Assembly: GCA_905214425.1 (NCBI GenBank) | Contig: CAJMLY010000002.1 | Coordinates: 1 to 64,000, forward strand | Direction of reading: 5' to 3' | Source of the DNA: an uncultured bacterium | Lineage (GTDB): Bacteria; Actinomycetota; Coriobacteriia; Coriobacteriales; Coriobacteriaceae | Length of the DNA: 64,000 nucleotides | Shown: piece after piece, positions 49,504-58,934 of the stretch | How the letters are laid out: the number at the start of each line of letters is the position of its first letter | Numbering within the stretch: position 1 is the first letter of the stretch | Notes under the pieces: generated by a model | What the model saw: only the letters and a program-made list of their open reading frames with translations | The model's database searches: none | What the model was told of the DNA's origin: nothing | Made by a program: the position numbers and the translations under genes

Positions 49504-51264
49504 GTGGCCGACCAGGACATCAAGATGCTCATCGAGCGCATTATGGCCGAGGCCCGGACCCATCAGTCCGCCCGCTTCTCAAACGAAATCTACGCAGACG
49601 AGCCGATTCTCAAAACCGGCCGACAGATGCAGAATTTCCTTCCCGACCAGTACCGCAAGATGCGCGAGATATCGCGCTGGCAGGATGACCCCAAAGGCGG
49701 CGCAGGTCGCTGGCTTTCGGAAGCCGAGCTTTTCTACCGCCAGGGCCTGCTGATGGCCGACTTTGAAGACGACTGTCCCTACAACGGCACCTTTAAGTCG
49801 TACTTTCCCACCTACAACGCCATGAGCGACCGGCAGTTGCGCGGCTACTTTACCTGGCGTGCCCAAGTGCGCCGCGGAACCGTCGAGGAAACGTCTACGT
49901 CCTTTGCCTTTCTGTATCTCTATGAGCTGATTTGCGGCATTGGCGTAGATAATCCGCTCGAAGGTTTTAACAAGATCAAGGCCTTTTGGGATGCCTACCG
50001 CGCCTTTGAGCCCGGCATCGACCGGTTTGCGCGCGTGTGGCTGCAGGACTACGCCGTGTTCCACGGGCTCGACCCCAAGCTGCTTCGTGACTCTAAAACC
50101 GTCATGTTCGATAACGCCCTTATCGAGCTGCGACGCGCGGCACGAGACCTTGTACCAGCACCGGCACCGTCCGGCCAGGCCCCCAAGCGTCGCAAAACCT
50201 CCGAGCCCACGCTCCCCCTTCCGCCCGATGAGGTGCGCGAGGAGCGACTCATGGCCGCCATCAACGCCCTCTCCACGTACAACCTAAGTAACTCGCGGCT
50301 CGACCGCAGCCACCACCGCGATCTGCGCCACGTGGCGTGCGCCGTGTATGTCCGTATGGCGCGCTACTATGACACGCACCGAAAGACCGGCATCGTGGCG
50401 AGCTTATTTGGGGAGGAGACGGCCATGCCCTACACCATGTTTGCCTCGGCCGTATTCTTTGCGCCCGAGCGCCACGAGGACTGCGAATACCGCCTGGATC
50501 CCATCCATATCTACCGTTGCCAAAACGGCTTTTGGGAATGTATGCGTATCCACGGTAGTAGGCAAAAGAGCAGCAAGCTCGGTGAAATGATGCGCGCCTG
50601 CGACCAACGCCTGCGCCTGGCGCTGGACCCCGCCCATCCCCTTAAGGAAGAAAAGGTCCCCAAATATCTGGCCAAGATTATCGATGACGAGATTGTGGCA
50701 TGGCTTTCGTGGGACGCCGCACACCAGCCCGTCAAGATCGATATCGACCTGACTCAGCTGGGGCACATTCGGAGCGCCGCTGCGCAAACGCGCGAAGCGC
50801 TTTTGATCGATGAAGAGCGCGAGGACGGCGCACCTGTGGAAGCCGAGGCAGCGGACTCAGGGCAACCGGAAGCCGAGCCCGTAGCCGACGCGATTGTCGA
50901 GGCGGTCGCGGCACCCATTCGGCAGGACGAGACCGACGAGCCAACCATATCCACCGAACAGTTTGGTGTCGTGGCACCGCTTCTCGCGCCGACGCCCGCG
51001 TTCGCAGCTGTTACGCCCGCTGACGCCACGAACGAACTCACGCCTGCCGCAGACGCCTATCTCCGCGCGCTGCTCGAGCACAACGCAGTACAGGCGGAAT
51101 CGGCGGTAGTGCAATCGGGGCAGAGCGAGGACATGCTCGTCGACAGCATCAACGAGTCGCTCTTTGACCTGGTGGGAGACACCGTTATCGAATTCGGCGC
51201 GGCAGGACCGCAAATTATCGAGGATTACGAAGCAGACGTGAGAGGATACCTAGACTATGAGTGA
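49504..51264 (+). CDS. TerB-domain protein, SngA-like (Shango)
   Basis: This 586-residue protein has the TerB_N signature in its N-terminal 230 residues: MREISRWQDDPKG, FKSYFPTYNAMSDRQLRGYFTW and FLYLYELICGIGVDNP. A charged linker (about 220-245) and the C-terminal region with TerB_C-like helices and an Ala/Pro/Glu-rich tail follow. Together with the ATPase and helicase that follow, this is the three-gene layout of the Shango anti-phage system (SngA). It starts with GTG after AGGAGAGGAG. It overlaps the ATPase gene by eight bases. Confidence 0.86.
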   Translation: MADQDIKMLIERIMAEARTHQSARFSNEIYADEPILKTGRQMQNFLPDQYRKMREISRWQDDPKGGAGRWLSEAELFYRQGLLMADFEDDCPYNGTFKSYFPTYNAMSDRQLRGYFTWRAQVRRGTVEETSTSFAFLYLYELICGIGVDNPLEGFNKIKAFWDAYRAFEPGIDRFARVWLQDYAVFHGLDPKLLRDSKTVMFDNALIELRRAARDLVPAPAPSGQAPKRRKTSEPTLPLPPDEVREERLMAAINALSTYNLSNSRLDRSHHRDLRHVACAVYVRMARYYDTHRKTGIVASLFGEETAMPYTMFASAVFFAPERHEDCEYRLDPIHIYRCQNGFWECMRIHGSRQKSSKLGEMMRACDQRLRLALDPAHPLKEEKVPKYLAKIIDDEIVAWLSWDAAHQPVKIDIDLTQLGHIRSAAAQTREALLIDEEREDGAPVEAEAADSGQPEAEPVADAIVEAVAAPIRQDETDEPTISTEQFGVVAPLLAPTPAFAAVTPADATNELTPAADAYLRALLEHNAVQAESAVVQSGQSEDMLVDSINESLFDLVGDTVIEFGAAGPQIIEDYEADVRGYLDYE

Positions 51265-52561
51265 TATCGCATCCGCAGCACCCCGCGTGCCCAAGCGCGT
51301 CGCCGCCGTCATTCTCAACTCACTCAAGGGCGGCGTGGTCCCGCGCATCGGCCTTCCCTACATCACCGTAGGGCGCGAGGTCGAGATCCGCGCCCTGCTC
51401 ACCGATCTGAGTCTCATCGCCGACGGTGGCGCGAGCTTCCGCTTTCTGGTCGGTCGTTACGGCGCCGGCAAGAGCTTTTTGCTCCAGACCATCCGCACGC
51501 ACGCCATGGGCGAGGGATTCGTCGTCGCTGATGCCGACCTGTCGCCCGAGCGCCGCCTGCAAGGCGGTCAGGGGCAGGGCCTTGCCACCTACCGCGAACT
51601 CATCCGCAACATATCGACTAAAACGCGCCCCGAGGGCGGTGCGCTCAACCTTATCCTGGATCGCTGGGTCGCCTCGTGTGCCGATGCCGATGAGTCTGCC
51701 GTCAATGCCCAACTGGCCCCGCTCGAGGAAATGGTCCACGGCTTCGACTTCGCCCGCATGCTCCGCCGCTACCGCGCGGCAGTATCCGAGAGCGACGAAG
51801 AAGACATGAGCCGCGTGACCAAATGGATTCGCGGCGAGTACCGCACCAAGAGTGAGGCACGCGCCGAGCTGGGCTCCTCGACCATCATCAGTGATGACGA
51901 CTGGTACGACTACGTCAAACTCATCGCACGTTTTTTGGTCTGCAGCGGCTACAAGGGCATGCTGGTGCTCATCGACGAACTCGTAAACCTGTACAAGATT
52001 CCCAACGCCATCACGCGCCAGTACAACTACGAGAAAATCCTCACCATGTACAACGACACGCTCCAGGGCAAGGCGCAGTACTTGGGCATGATCATGGGCG
52101 GCACGCCGACCTCCATCGAGGACCGCCGCCGCGGCGTATTCTCCTACGAGGCTCTGCGCAGCCGGCTCGCTCAGGGTCGCTTTGCACGCGAGGACCTTAA
52201 GGACATGCTCGCGCCCATCATCCGCTTGCAGCCGCTCACCTACGAGGAGCTACTGGTGCTGATCGAAAAACTCATGCAAATTCACGCCGGCTACTTTGGC
52301 TGGACGCCCACGCTTACCGAGAACGACTTGGTGGACTTCCTCAAGATTGAGTTTGGCCGCGTGGGAGCCGATACGCACTTGACACCGCGTGAGGTCATCC
52401 GTGACTTTATCGAGCTGCTCGATATCCTGTGTCAGAACCCCGATGCAAATGTGGCCGAGCTGCTGCAAAGCGTCGGCGGCGACGCGCTGGTGCCAGCAGC
52501 CGCAACAGGCGACACCGGCACCGCAGACGGCGACCGCAACTTCGCCGAATTCACCATCTAA
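51257..52561 (+). CDS. BrxD/SngB-like ATPase
   Basis: This 434-residue P-loop ATPase is of the DUF2791/BrxD type: Walker A GRYGAGKS at 66-73, Walker B within GMLVLIDELVNLY (near 240), and LRSRLAQGRF downstream. Such ATPases occur in BREX and in Shango (SngB). The start ATG follows AGGATACC inside the preceding gene. It is the middle gene of the operon. A sequence comparison to SngB versus BrxD would separate the two alternatives; the order with TerB favours Shango. Confidence 0.88.
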   Translation: MSDIASAAPRVPKRVAAVILNSLKGGVVPRIGLPYITVGREVEIRALLTDLSLIADGGASFRFLVGRYGAGKSFLLQTIRTHAMGEGFVVADADLSPERRLQGGQGQGLATYRELIRNISTKTRPEGGALNLILDRWVASCADADESAVNAQLAPLEEMVHGFDFARMLRRYRAAVSESDEEDMSRVTKWIRGEYRTKSEARAELGSSTIISDDDWYDYVKLIARFLVCSGYKGMLVLIDELVNLYKIPNAITRQYNYEKILTMYNDTLQGKAQYLGMIMGGTPTSIEDRRRGVFSYEALRSRLAQGRFAREDLKDMLAPIIRLQPLTYEELLVLIEKLMQIHAGYFGWTPTLTENDLVDFLKIEFGRVGADTHLTPREVIRDFIELLDILCQNPDANVAELLQSVGGDALVPAAATGDTGTADGDRNFAEFTI

Positions 52562-52677
52562 CCTGCCAAAAAGGGACAGGTTTATTTTGGCTGGTTTTAT
52601 CTGGGCAAACGTTGAGGCGGTAATGCAGCAAACCCTTGGCCACCGCGTTAAGAGGTTCGTATTTGAGAGGAGGCCCC

Positions 52678-55122
52678 GTGAACGCCTTTGACCGATATGC
52701 TCCGTTTATCCAAGACTTCATCTACTCCCACGATTGGGAGAGTCTGCGCTCTATCCAGGTTGCAGCGGCAGACGCCATCTTTAACACGCAAGACAATGTG
52801 CTCCTGACGGCATCCACGGCTTCCGGCAAAACCGAGGCAGCCTTCTTTCCCATCCTGACCGAGTTTTGGGAGAACCCGCCCGCAAGCGTTGGCGCCCTCT
52901 ATATCGGCCCCCTCAAGGCACTCATCAATGATCAGTTCGTCCGCCTCAACGACCTATGCGAAGAGGCCGATATCCCTGTCTGGCACTGGCATGGCGATGT
53001 CTCGCAGTCGCACAAGGCCAAGCTCATCAAAAAGCCAAGCGGCATCTTGCAGATTACGCCCGAGTCGCTCGAGGCGCTCCTGATCCATAAGCACATGGCG
53101 ATCCCGCGCATGTTTTGCGACCTGCGCTACGTCGTCATCGACGAGGTTCATTCGCTCATGCGCGGCGACCGCGGCGGGCAGACGCTCTGTCTTATCGAGC
53201 GCCTCTCGCGCATGGCAGGCGTACAACCCCGCCGCATTGGCCTTTCCGCTACCATCGGCGACCCCGAGCGCACGGGTGCCTTTCTCTCACAGGGAACGGG
53301 ACGAGACTGCGTTATCCCCCGTTTTGAGGAACCGCGCCGCGTGTGGCGTATCTCCATGGAGCACTTCTACAACTCGGGTCCCCAGGCGCAGCAACGAGGA
53401 TTCGAGAGCACGGGTCCTCAAGAGGCCGAAGTGCTTGCGTGCGAGCGCATTGAGGCAGCGGCACCCGCGGCACTGCCCGCCGGCGCCCAAGACATGCGTC
53501 ACAGCGGACAGCTCACACAAGAGGAGCGACGTCAACGTCGTGAGCGGGCACGGGACAAGGCCACCTCCAGGGATCGCCGCACTTCGTCGGCCCCCGAGGG
53601 CGAAGTCGACATCCCGCAGGCAACCGAACAGGCGCTTCTCAACCCCACCGACACGGCGCCCGACAACGCCGACCCCGGTATGGGCTATATCTTTGAGCAT
53701 ACGCGCGGCCGCAAGTGCCTGGTCTTTGCCAACTCACGCGAGGAGGCAGAGGCCGTGTGCTCCATGCTGCGCAGCTACTGCGAAAGTCGACACGAGCCCG
53801 ACCGCTTTCTAATCCATCACGGCAATCTTTCGGCATCGCTGCGCGAGACGGCCGAGGAGCTCATGCGCGACGAGGAGCAGGCGCAGACAACCGTCACCAC
53901 CTCTACGCTGGAGCTCGGTATCGATATCGGCCGCCTGGAGCGCGCCTTCCAGATTGACGCGCCGTTTACCGTCAGTTCCTTTTTGCAGCGCATGGGGCGC
54001 ACAGGCCGTCGCGACCTTCCGCCCGAGATGTGGTTTGTCATGCGCGAGGAAGAACCCGAGCCGCGCACGATGATGCCCGAAACCATTCCCTGGAAGCTCC
54101 TGCAGGGTATCGCGCTCGTACAACTCTATCGCGAGGAAAAGTGGGTCGAGCCGCCCGAGCTCGATCGACTCCCCTACAGCCTGCTCTATCACCAGACTAT
54201 GTCGACCCTCGCCAGCACCGGCGAGCTCACGCCGGCCGAACTTGCCCAACGCGTGCTCACGCTCAGTTATTTCCACCGCGTCTCAGCCGATGACTATCGC
54301 GTACTGCTGCGCCACCTCATCAAGATCGACCACATCCAGGTCACCGAGGGCGGCGGGCTGATCGTGGGCCTCGCGGGCGAGCGCATCATTAACAACTTTA
54401 AGTTCTACGCCGTGTTCCAGGAAAACGAGGAGTTCACCGTTCGCAGCGAGTCGGCCGAGCTGGGCACGATCGTTAATCCGCCTCCGCCCGGTGAGCGCAT
54501 CGCCATCGCCGGTCATTGCTGGATTGTCGAGGAAGTGGACTGGAAGCGTCACACTGTCTTTGCCACGCAGGTCAAGGGCCGGGTGCCGGCCTACTTTGGC
54601 GACTGCCCCGGAGACATTAACACGCATGTGCTCGAGCGCATGCGCCAAGCGCTCACTGAGCACGCAACATATCCGTACCTTATGGGTAACGCACGGGCTC
54701 GTTTAGCGCAGGCTCGTCATACGGCCAAGCTTTCGGGTGCGGGAACTAAACCGCTCATCAACCTGGGCGGCGATACCTGGGTGCTCTTCCCCTGGCTGGG
54801 CAGCTACGCCTTTTTGGCGCTCGAGCGCATGCTCAAGATTAAATGTGCCGCGGAGCTGGGCCTTCGCGGACTCGACCCATCGCGCCCGTACTTTATGCAG
54901 TTTAAGATGAAGGCCGACGAGGAGACGTTCTTTGAGGTGCTCGCCGCCGAGGCCGAGAAGGACTTCAATCCCATCGAGCTCGTCTATCCCGGCGAGGTGT
55001 CTTATTTTGATCGCTACGACGAGTACGTTCCCGAGGAGCTCGTGCGCAAAGGCTTCGCCGAAGGCGTGCTCGACATCGAGGGCATGAAGCAGCGCGTTCT
55101 CGGCTGGCGCGACCACGCCTAA
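52678..55122 (+). CDS. Lhr-like DEAD/DEAH helicase, SngC-like
   Basis: This 814-residue superfamily 2 helicase has Walker A TASGKTE at 47-53, DEVH at 155-158, SATIGDPER, the motif V-like TSTLELGIDIG and motif VI QRMGRTGRR. A long charged insertion (about 260-345) lies between the two RecA lobes, and a C-terminal Lhr-like region follows. It is the third member of the TerB-ATPase-helicase set. It starts at GTG 52678 after GAGGAGG, 116 bases downstream of the ATPase, with a weak hairpin between. Its role is likely DNA unwinding during the anti-phage response. Confidence 0.9.
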   Translation: MNAFDRYAPFIQDFIYSHDWESLRSIQVAAADAIFNTQDNVLLTASTASGKTEAAFFPILTEFWENPPASVGALYIGPLKALINDQFVRLNDLCEEADIPVWHWHGDVSQSHKAKLIKKPSGILQITPESLEALLIHKHMAIPRMFCDLRYVVIDEVHSLMRGDRGGQTLCLIERLSRMAGVQPRRIGLSATIGDPERTGAFLSQGTGRDCVIPRFEEPRRVWRISMEHFYNSGPQAQQRGFESTGPQEAEVLACERIEAAAPAALPAGAQDMRHSGQLTQEERRQRRERARDKATSRDRRTSSAPEGEVDIPQATEQALLNPTDTAPDNADPGMGYIFEHTRGRKCLVFANSREEAEAVCSMLRSYCESRHEPDRFLIHHGNLSASLRETAEELMRDEEQAQTTVTTSTLELGIDIGRLERAFQIDAPFTVSSFLQRMGRTGRRDLPPEMWFVMREEEPEPRTMMPETIPWKLLQGIALVQLYREEKWVEPPELDRLPYSLLYHQTMSTLASTGELTPAELAQRVLTLSYFHRVSADDYRVLLRHLIKIDHIQVTEGGGLIVGLAGERIINNFKFYAVFQENEEFTVRSESAELGTIVNPPPPGERIAIAGHCWIVEEVDWKRHTVFATQVKGRVPAYFGDCPGDINTHVLERMRQALTEHATYPYLMGNARARLAQARHTAKLSGAGTKPLINLGGDTWVLFPWLGSYAFLALERMLKIKCAAELGLRGLDPSRPYFMQFKMKADEETFFEVLAAEAEKDFNPIELVYPGEVSYFDRYDEYVPEELVRKGFAEGVLDIEGMKQRVLGWRDHA

Positions 55123-55149
55123 GGCCAGTCCTTTTTGGGACGGGGAGAC

Positions 55150-56028
55150 TTACTTGTCGTGAAGGATGGTGCCGAGGAAGTCGGTGTCGAAGGGCACAGC
55201 TTCGGCAAAGGCGTAGTCGCCGTCGCTGGCGATGAGCAGATAATTCTCCTCGCCGCCGAACTCTGCATCGCCACAGGGGACCACCCAAGCATGGTCGAAC
55301 ACCTCAAGCGCCGTGGCGGCACAGTCGCGCAGGAACGTCACATCGCTCCCCTCGTTTGCGCTCACGATATTGGCCACGTAGATACCCCCGGGGTTCAGGC
55401 TGCCCCGCACCAGGCGCAGCGCCTCAACGGTCGCCAGCCCGCACACGGGCTCGGCACCGCCAAAGCAATCGCTCACGACCACGTCGTAGCGACGATGGTC
55501 CACGCTCGTCACACCCAAATACGAGCGAGCCTCAGCGGTTATCACCCGCAGGCGATCGCCCGCCGCGCGCTCCAGCTCGTCTAGGTAGAACCAGTGGCGC
55601 GCCAGGCGCGTAACCTCGGCATCGTACTCAATGACGTCCATGCGCAAGCTCTCGTGCGACATCAGCGCGAACTTGGGATAGGCAAACCCGCCGCCACCCA
55701 GCACAAGCATGCGGTCGATGCCGTGACCATAAGCATCGCGCATCGCATCCTCGGACTCAAACACGTCGTCAAACGCACGATAGTACGCAAAGACGGGCTC
55801 CGCCCAACGCTCACCAACGTAGCTTGCGCTTTGGTAGACGCCGCCTTGCACCAACACGCGAATCTCATCGCCGTCCCCATCGTGCACGCGCTTCACACGC
55901 GCCAACCCATTGCGGGTTCGCGCAACCTGCAGACAAGCAGCACGAACAGCGACGGCGGCCGCACCAAGTGCCGCGGCTCCCAGGGCAACGCCGGCAACGA
56001 CGCCAGCAGAAACACTCGGCTTGTTCAT
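55150..56028 (-). CDS. SpeE-like methyltransferase-fold protein with N-terminal helix
   Basis: This 292-residue protein has an N-terminal hydrophobic segment (about 9-32) that may anchor it in the membrane. The rest has the spermidine-synthase/methyltransferase fold: LGGGGFAYPK, DVIEYDAEVTRLARHWF and YDVVVSDCFGG. It lacks several polyamine-site residues of classical SpeE as far as I can judge, so a different acceptor is likely. It is contiguous with elp3 on the same strand, without a gap. The ATG at 56028 directly follows the elp3 stop. Confidence 0.78.
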   Translation of the reverse strand: MNKPSVSAGVVAGVALGAAALGAAAVAVRAACLQVARTRNGLARVKRVHDGDGDEIRVLVQGGVYQSASYVGERWAEPVFAYYRAFDDVFESEDAMRDAYGHGIDRMLVLGGGGFAYPKFALMSHESLRMDVIEYDAEVTRLARHWFYLDELERAAGDRLRVITAEARSYLGVTSVDHRRYDVVVSDCFGGAEPVCGLATVEALRLVRGSLNPGGIYVANIVSANEGSDVTFLRDCAATALEVFDHAWVVPCGDAEFGGEENYLLIASDGDYAFAEAVPFDTDFLGTILHDK

Positions 56029-57936
56029 CTAGAGCTCCTTTTGCAGATAAAGGCCATGGTCATAAAATCCAAGATGGCGATAGTACTCGCGTGTGCCAAT
56101 CGCGCTAATCACGTTGATACGCGCATAACCCGCATCCCGGGCAATCTCGCACGCACGCTCTACGAGCAGACGCCCCAACCCATGGTGCTGGGCCGCCTGG
56201 CCTTGATACCCCACGCGCGCCGCCATGCCATACACGTGTACCTCGCGAATCATCGCCTCATCCGGCATCGTCAGCAACTCGTCCGCATGCGCGGCAACAA
56301 ACGAATGGTCGGGCAGCGACAACCGCAAAAAGCCCGCGATCTTGCCCTGCGGCGTCACCCACTGCAAAAAGCGCTCGTGCGTCACCGGCGTCTCGTACGC
56401 CACCTCCTCATCAAGAGATAGCTCATCCAAGTCGGCACCCGCCGTGCTGATCTCGCGATAGCGAATCTCGCGCACCGTCGCACCGTCACCCCGAGCGGCC
56501 AAGCGGTTTTCGACAAGCTGACGCAGGTTGGGTTTCTTGTTGCCCACCATGATGTCGTCGGAACTAAAGTCACGGATCATGCGACTGATGCGGCAGAACG
56601 CCGGCGTCACCACGATGTCGTCGGCCAACACATCGAGCAGTTCTTCCTCGGTATAGGGGCGCCACTCGCCGCGCTCGTAGCAGCCCACCAGACGCGAGCC
56701 CTCGATGAGCGCACACGGGTAGACCTTGACCTCGTCGGGCATAAAGGCACCCTCGGTCACAAAGCGCTCGTAGTCGCGCTTGTCCCCTTCGGGCGTGGCG
56801 CCCAGCAAGTTGAGCATAAAATGCGCGTGAATCTTAAAGCCAAACAGGCGCGCAAGCGAAAACGCCCGCTCGATCTGCACCACCGAAATGCGGCGCTCGT
56901 TGATATCGAGCAGGTGCTGGTCGAGGCTCTGGATGCCCATCTGGATCTTGGTGCAGCCCAGGCGGCGGATGAGCGTAAGCGCCTGCGGCGTTACGGCATC
57001 GGGGCGCGTCTCGATAACGAGTCCCACCACACGATGTTTCGCCGTCTCGTTGATGCGCTGCTGGCGCTCAAGCTCTTCCATCGTTGCCGTCTGCCACTCG
57101 GCGACCTCGCCCCACGGCGTACCGGGACCATACAGACGACGCACCGCGCGGTTATAGCCGCCCACAGCAGCATCCACACGTCCTTGCTCGTCGGCAACGC
57201 CGGCAGCAAGCTCGACCTCGTCTGTCGCAATGCCGGCGGCCCGATAGCGCTCGCGGCGCTTTGCTACCACCGGCGGCAGGGCATCGGCGGGAGCGCTATC
57301 GAGCAGGCGCCCCGCCTCGGCACGGCTGATGCCTGGACGCGCCAACATGGGGTTTGCCGCCACGCCGGCGACGGCATCGTCATTGAGCGCACGGAAAAGC
57401 TCCGACATAAACCACGTCTGATACCCTTCCGGATAGTCGCTCCAGGTGCCACCGAGCACGATGAGCTCTATCTTATCGGTCGCATGCCCCATCTGCGAAA
57501 GCGCCGTCAAACGGGCGCTCACCTGCAGATACGGGTCGAAGCAGTTTTGCTCCGCACGGGCGCATGCTGGCTCGGCGTGCAGATAGCTCTTGGGCATGCG
57601 CAGATCGTTGGGGCAAAACAGGCAATCGCCCGAGCACGGCCACGGCTTGGTGATGACGGTAATGGTTGCCACGCCCGAAGCCGTGCGACGAGGCTTCATA
57701 CGCAGCACCTGCAGCAGTTGACGTTCCAGCTCGGCATCGACATTCCACCCAGCCCAACGAGCCGGCTCCTCACGTTTAACCCGCTGGTAGAACGGCAGCA
57801 GACGGCGCTTGGCCAAATCGCGTTTGTCGGCACCCTCACGGCGCGCCTCGGCATGTATCAGTTTGACGAGCGCTTTGTCATCCACGGTCTCGCCGCGACG
57901 CAGAGCCTCGAGTATGTTCAAGATAATCTGTTCCAT
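56029..57936 (-). CDS. elp3: Bacterial Elp3 (radical SAM / GNAT)
   Basis: This 635-residue enzyme adds the carboxymethyl-type modification to U34 of tRNAs. The radical SAM motif is Cys101, Cys105, Cys108 (CSGDCLFC). The middle has KIQMGIQSLDQH, and the C-terminal GNAT acetyltransferase lobe has YQGQAAQHHGLGRLLVE. Elp3 homologues in bacteria occur in scattered lineages and may work alone. It is the first gene of the elp3-SpeE-like pair and is separated from the DUF4097 gene by a strong hairpin. Confidence 0.96.
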   Translation of the reverse strand: MEQIILNILEALRRGETVDDKALVKLIHAEARREGADKRDLAKRRLLPFYQRVKREEPARWAGWNVDAELERQLLQVLRMKPRRTASGVATITVITKPWPCSGDCLFCPNDLRMPKSYLHAEPACARAEQNCFDPYLQVSARLTALSQMGHATDKIELIVLGGTWSDYPEGYQTWFMSELFRALNDDAVAGVAANPMLARPGISRAEAGRLLDSAPADALPPVVAKRRERYRAAGIATDEVELAAGVADEQGRVDAAVGGYNRAVRRLYGPGTPWGEVAEWQTATMEELERQQRINETAKHRVVGLVIETRPDAVTPQALTLIRRLGCTKIQMGIQSLDQHLLDINERRISVVQIERAFSLARLFGFKIHAHFMLNLLGATPEGDKRDYERFVTEGAFMPDEVKVYPCALIEGSRLVGCYERGEWRPYTEEELLDVLADDIVVTPAFCRISRMIRDFSSDDIMVGNKKPNLRQLVENRLAARGDGATVREIRYREISTAGADLDELSLDEEVAYETPVTHERFLQWVTPQGKIAGFLRLSLPDHSFVAAHADELLTMPDEAMIREVHVYGMAARVGYQGQAAQHHGLGRLLVERACEIARDAGYARINVISAIGTREYYRHLGFYDHGLYLQKEL

Positions 57937-57956
57937 GCCCCCATTGTAAAGGCAAA

Positions 57957-57986
57957 GGCGCCGGAGCCGATCTCGGCTTCGGCGCC
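57957..57986 (-). terminator. Terminator-like hairpin after the DUF4097 gene
   Basis: The 13-base stem (GGCGCCGAAGCCG on the minus strand, one mismatch) with a four-base loop is followed by TTTGCCTTT, just ahead of elp3. It probably closes the XRE-DUF4097 unit. Confidence 0.7.
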
Positions 57987-58034
57987 TTCATCAAACAGCG
58001 CGTCTATGGTTTATAAGTCTTCGATAACCACCCG

Positions 58035-58934
58035 TCACTCTGAATCAAACGACATGTCACCCGAATCGACTTCAAAACGATACGTGGCAGACTTGTCACC
58101 GTTATCGAATTCAAGATTCAAAATGGTCTCGCCGTCGTAGCCAAGCGGAAGGAAATCGCTCTCGAAGTCGCCACTGCCCAAGGTGAGGCTCGCCTTAAAG
58201 CCCGTCGAGTTCGGAACCGTCATCTCCACATCGCCCGAGCCCACACTCACGTCCATCGACTTCGTGGGGGCCTGGTAAAACTCGAACGTCACATCGCCCG
58301 AACCGACCTCGGCATTCAGGGTATCGGTCACGGTGCCCGTAAACTCAACGTCTCCGGAGTCCAGAGTCAGGTTGAGGTCATGACACGCAATGCCCGCGAC
58401 CGTCAGATCACCCGATCCTACATTCGCTGTAATGCCCACCATGTTATCGGCAACTTTGCGCGGCAGTTCGACGGTAACCGTGCGGTCAATGGCGCGCTCG
58501 TCATCGCAATCGAACTGGCGAATCTTGAGCGTAGAACCCTTGATTTCGGCCAGGTTCTGGGTTGCCGCATCGAAGGCAACGGCCCCCGTTGCCACGCGAC
58601 CGCTTTCAATTACGCGTACTGGCCCGCCGGAAACGTGTTTGACCTCGACCGTGCCCGACGTCACGTCCAAATCAAGCGATGTGAACGCGTCGGCATCAAA
58701 CGTTTCGCTCGAAAGCTGTTGAGGCCGAGCGGAATAGTTACCGCTATCCAAAAGATCGTCCTCGTCAAGCGCATCGTCCATACCAGACAAGCCGGATACA
58801 ACATCGTCGAGATCCCACGGACCATCAAAATGAATCAATGTCCGCGAAACGCCAAAGACAAGCCCAACAATGAGCACAAACGCTCCGATGCCAACACCCA
58901 GGCGTACCTTGGATTCATGCGAAAGCTTCATCAT
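58035..58934 (-). CDS. DUF4097 beta-repeat membrane-anchored protein
   Basis: This 299-residue protein has one membrane helix (about 15-32) and then a beta-solenoid-like body with repeated short blocks: VTSGTVEV, VGSGDLTV, LDSGDVEF, VGSGDVTF, VGSGDVEM, LGSGDFES and VDSGDMSF. That repeat pattern is the DUF4097 hallmark. Such proteins are usually paired with an HTH membrane regulator and are linked to envelope stress. It overlaps the XRE gene by four bases (ATGA) and forms its operon. Confidence 0.86.
   Translation of the reverse strand: MMKLSHESKVRLGVGIGAFVLIVGLVFGVSRTLIHFDGPWDLDDVVSGLSGMDDALDEDDLLDSGNYSARPQQLSSETFDADAFTSLDLDVTSGTVEVKHVSGGPVRVIESGRVATGAVAFDAATQNLAEIKGSTLKIRQFDCDDERAIDRTVTVELPRKVADNMVGITANVGSGDLTVAGIACHDLNLTLDSGDVEFTGTVTDTLNAEVGSGDVTFEFYQAPTKSMDVSVGSGDVEMTVPNSTGFKASLTLGSGDFESDFLPLGYDGETILNLEFDNGDKSATYRFEVDSGDMSFDSE

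Noticed and set aside
51257..55122. ATPase and helicase considered as part of a BREX system
   Set aside because: No pglX methyltransferase, pglZ phosphatase or brxC is present, and the leading TerB protein points to a Shango-type set.
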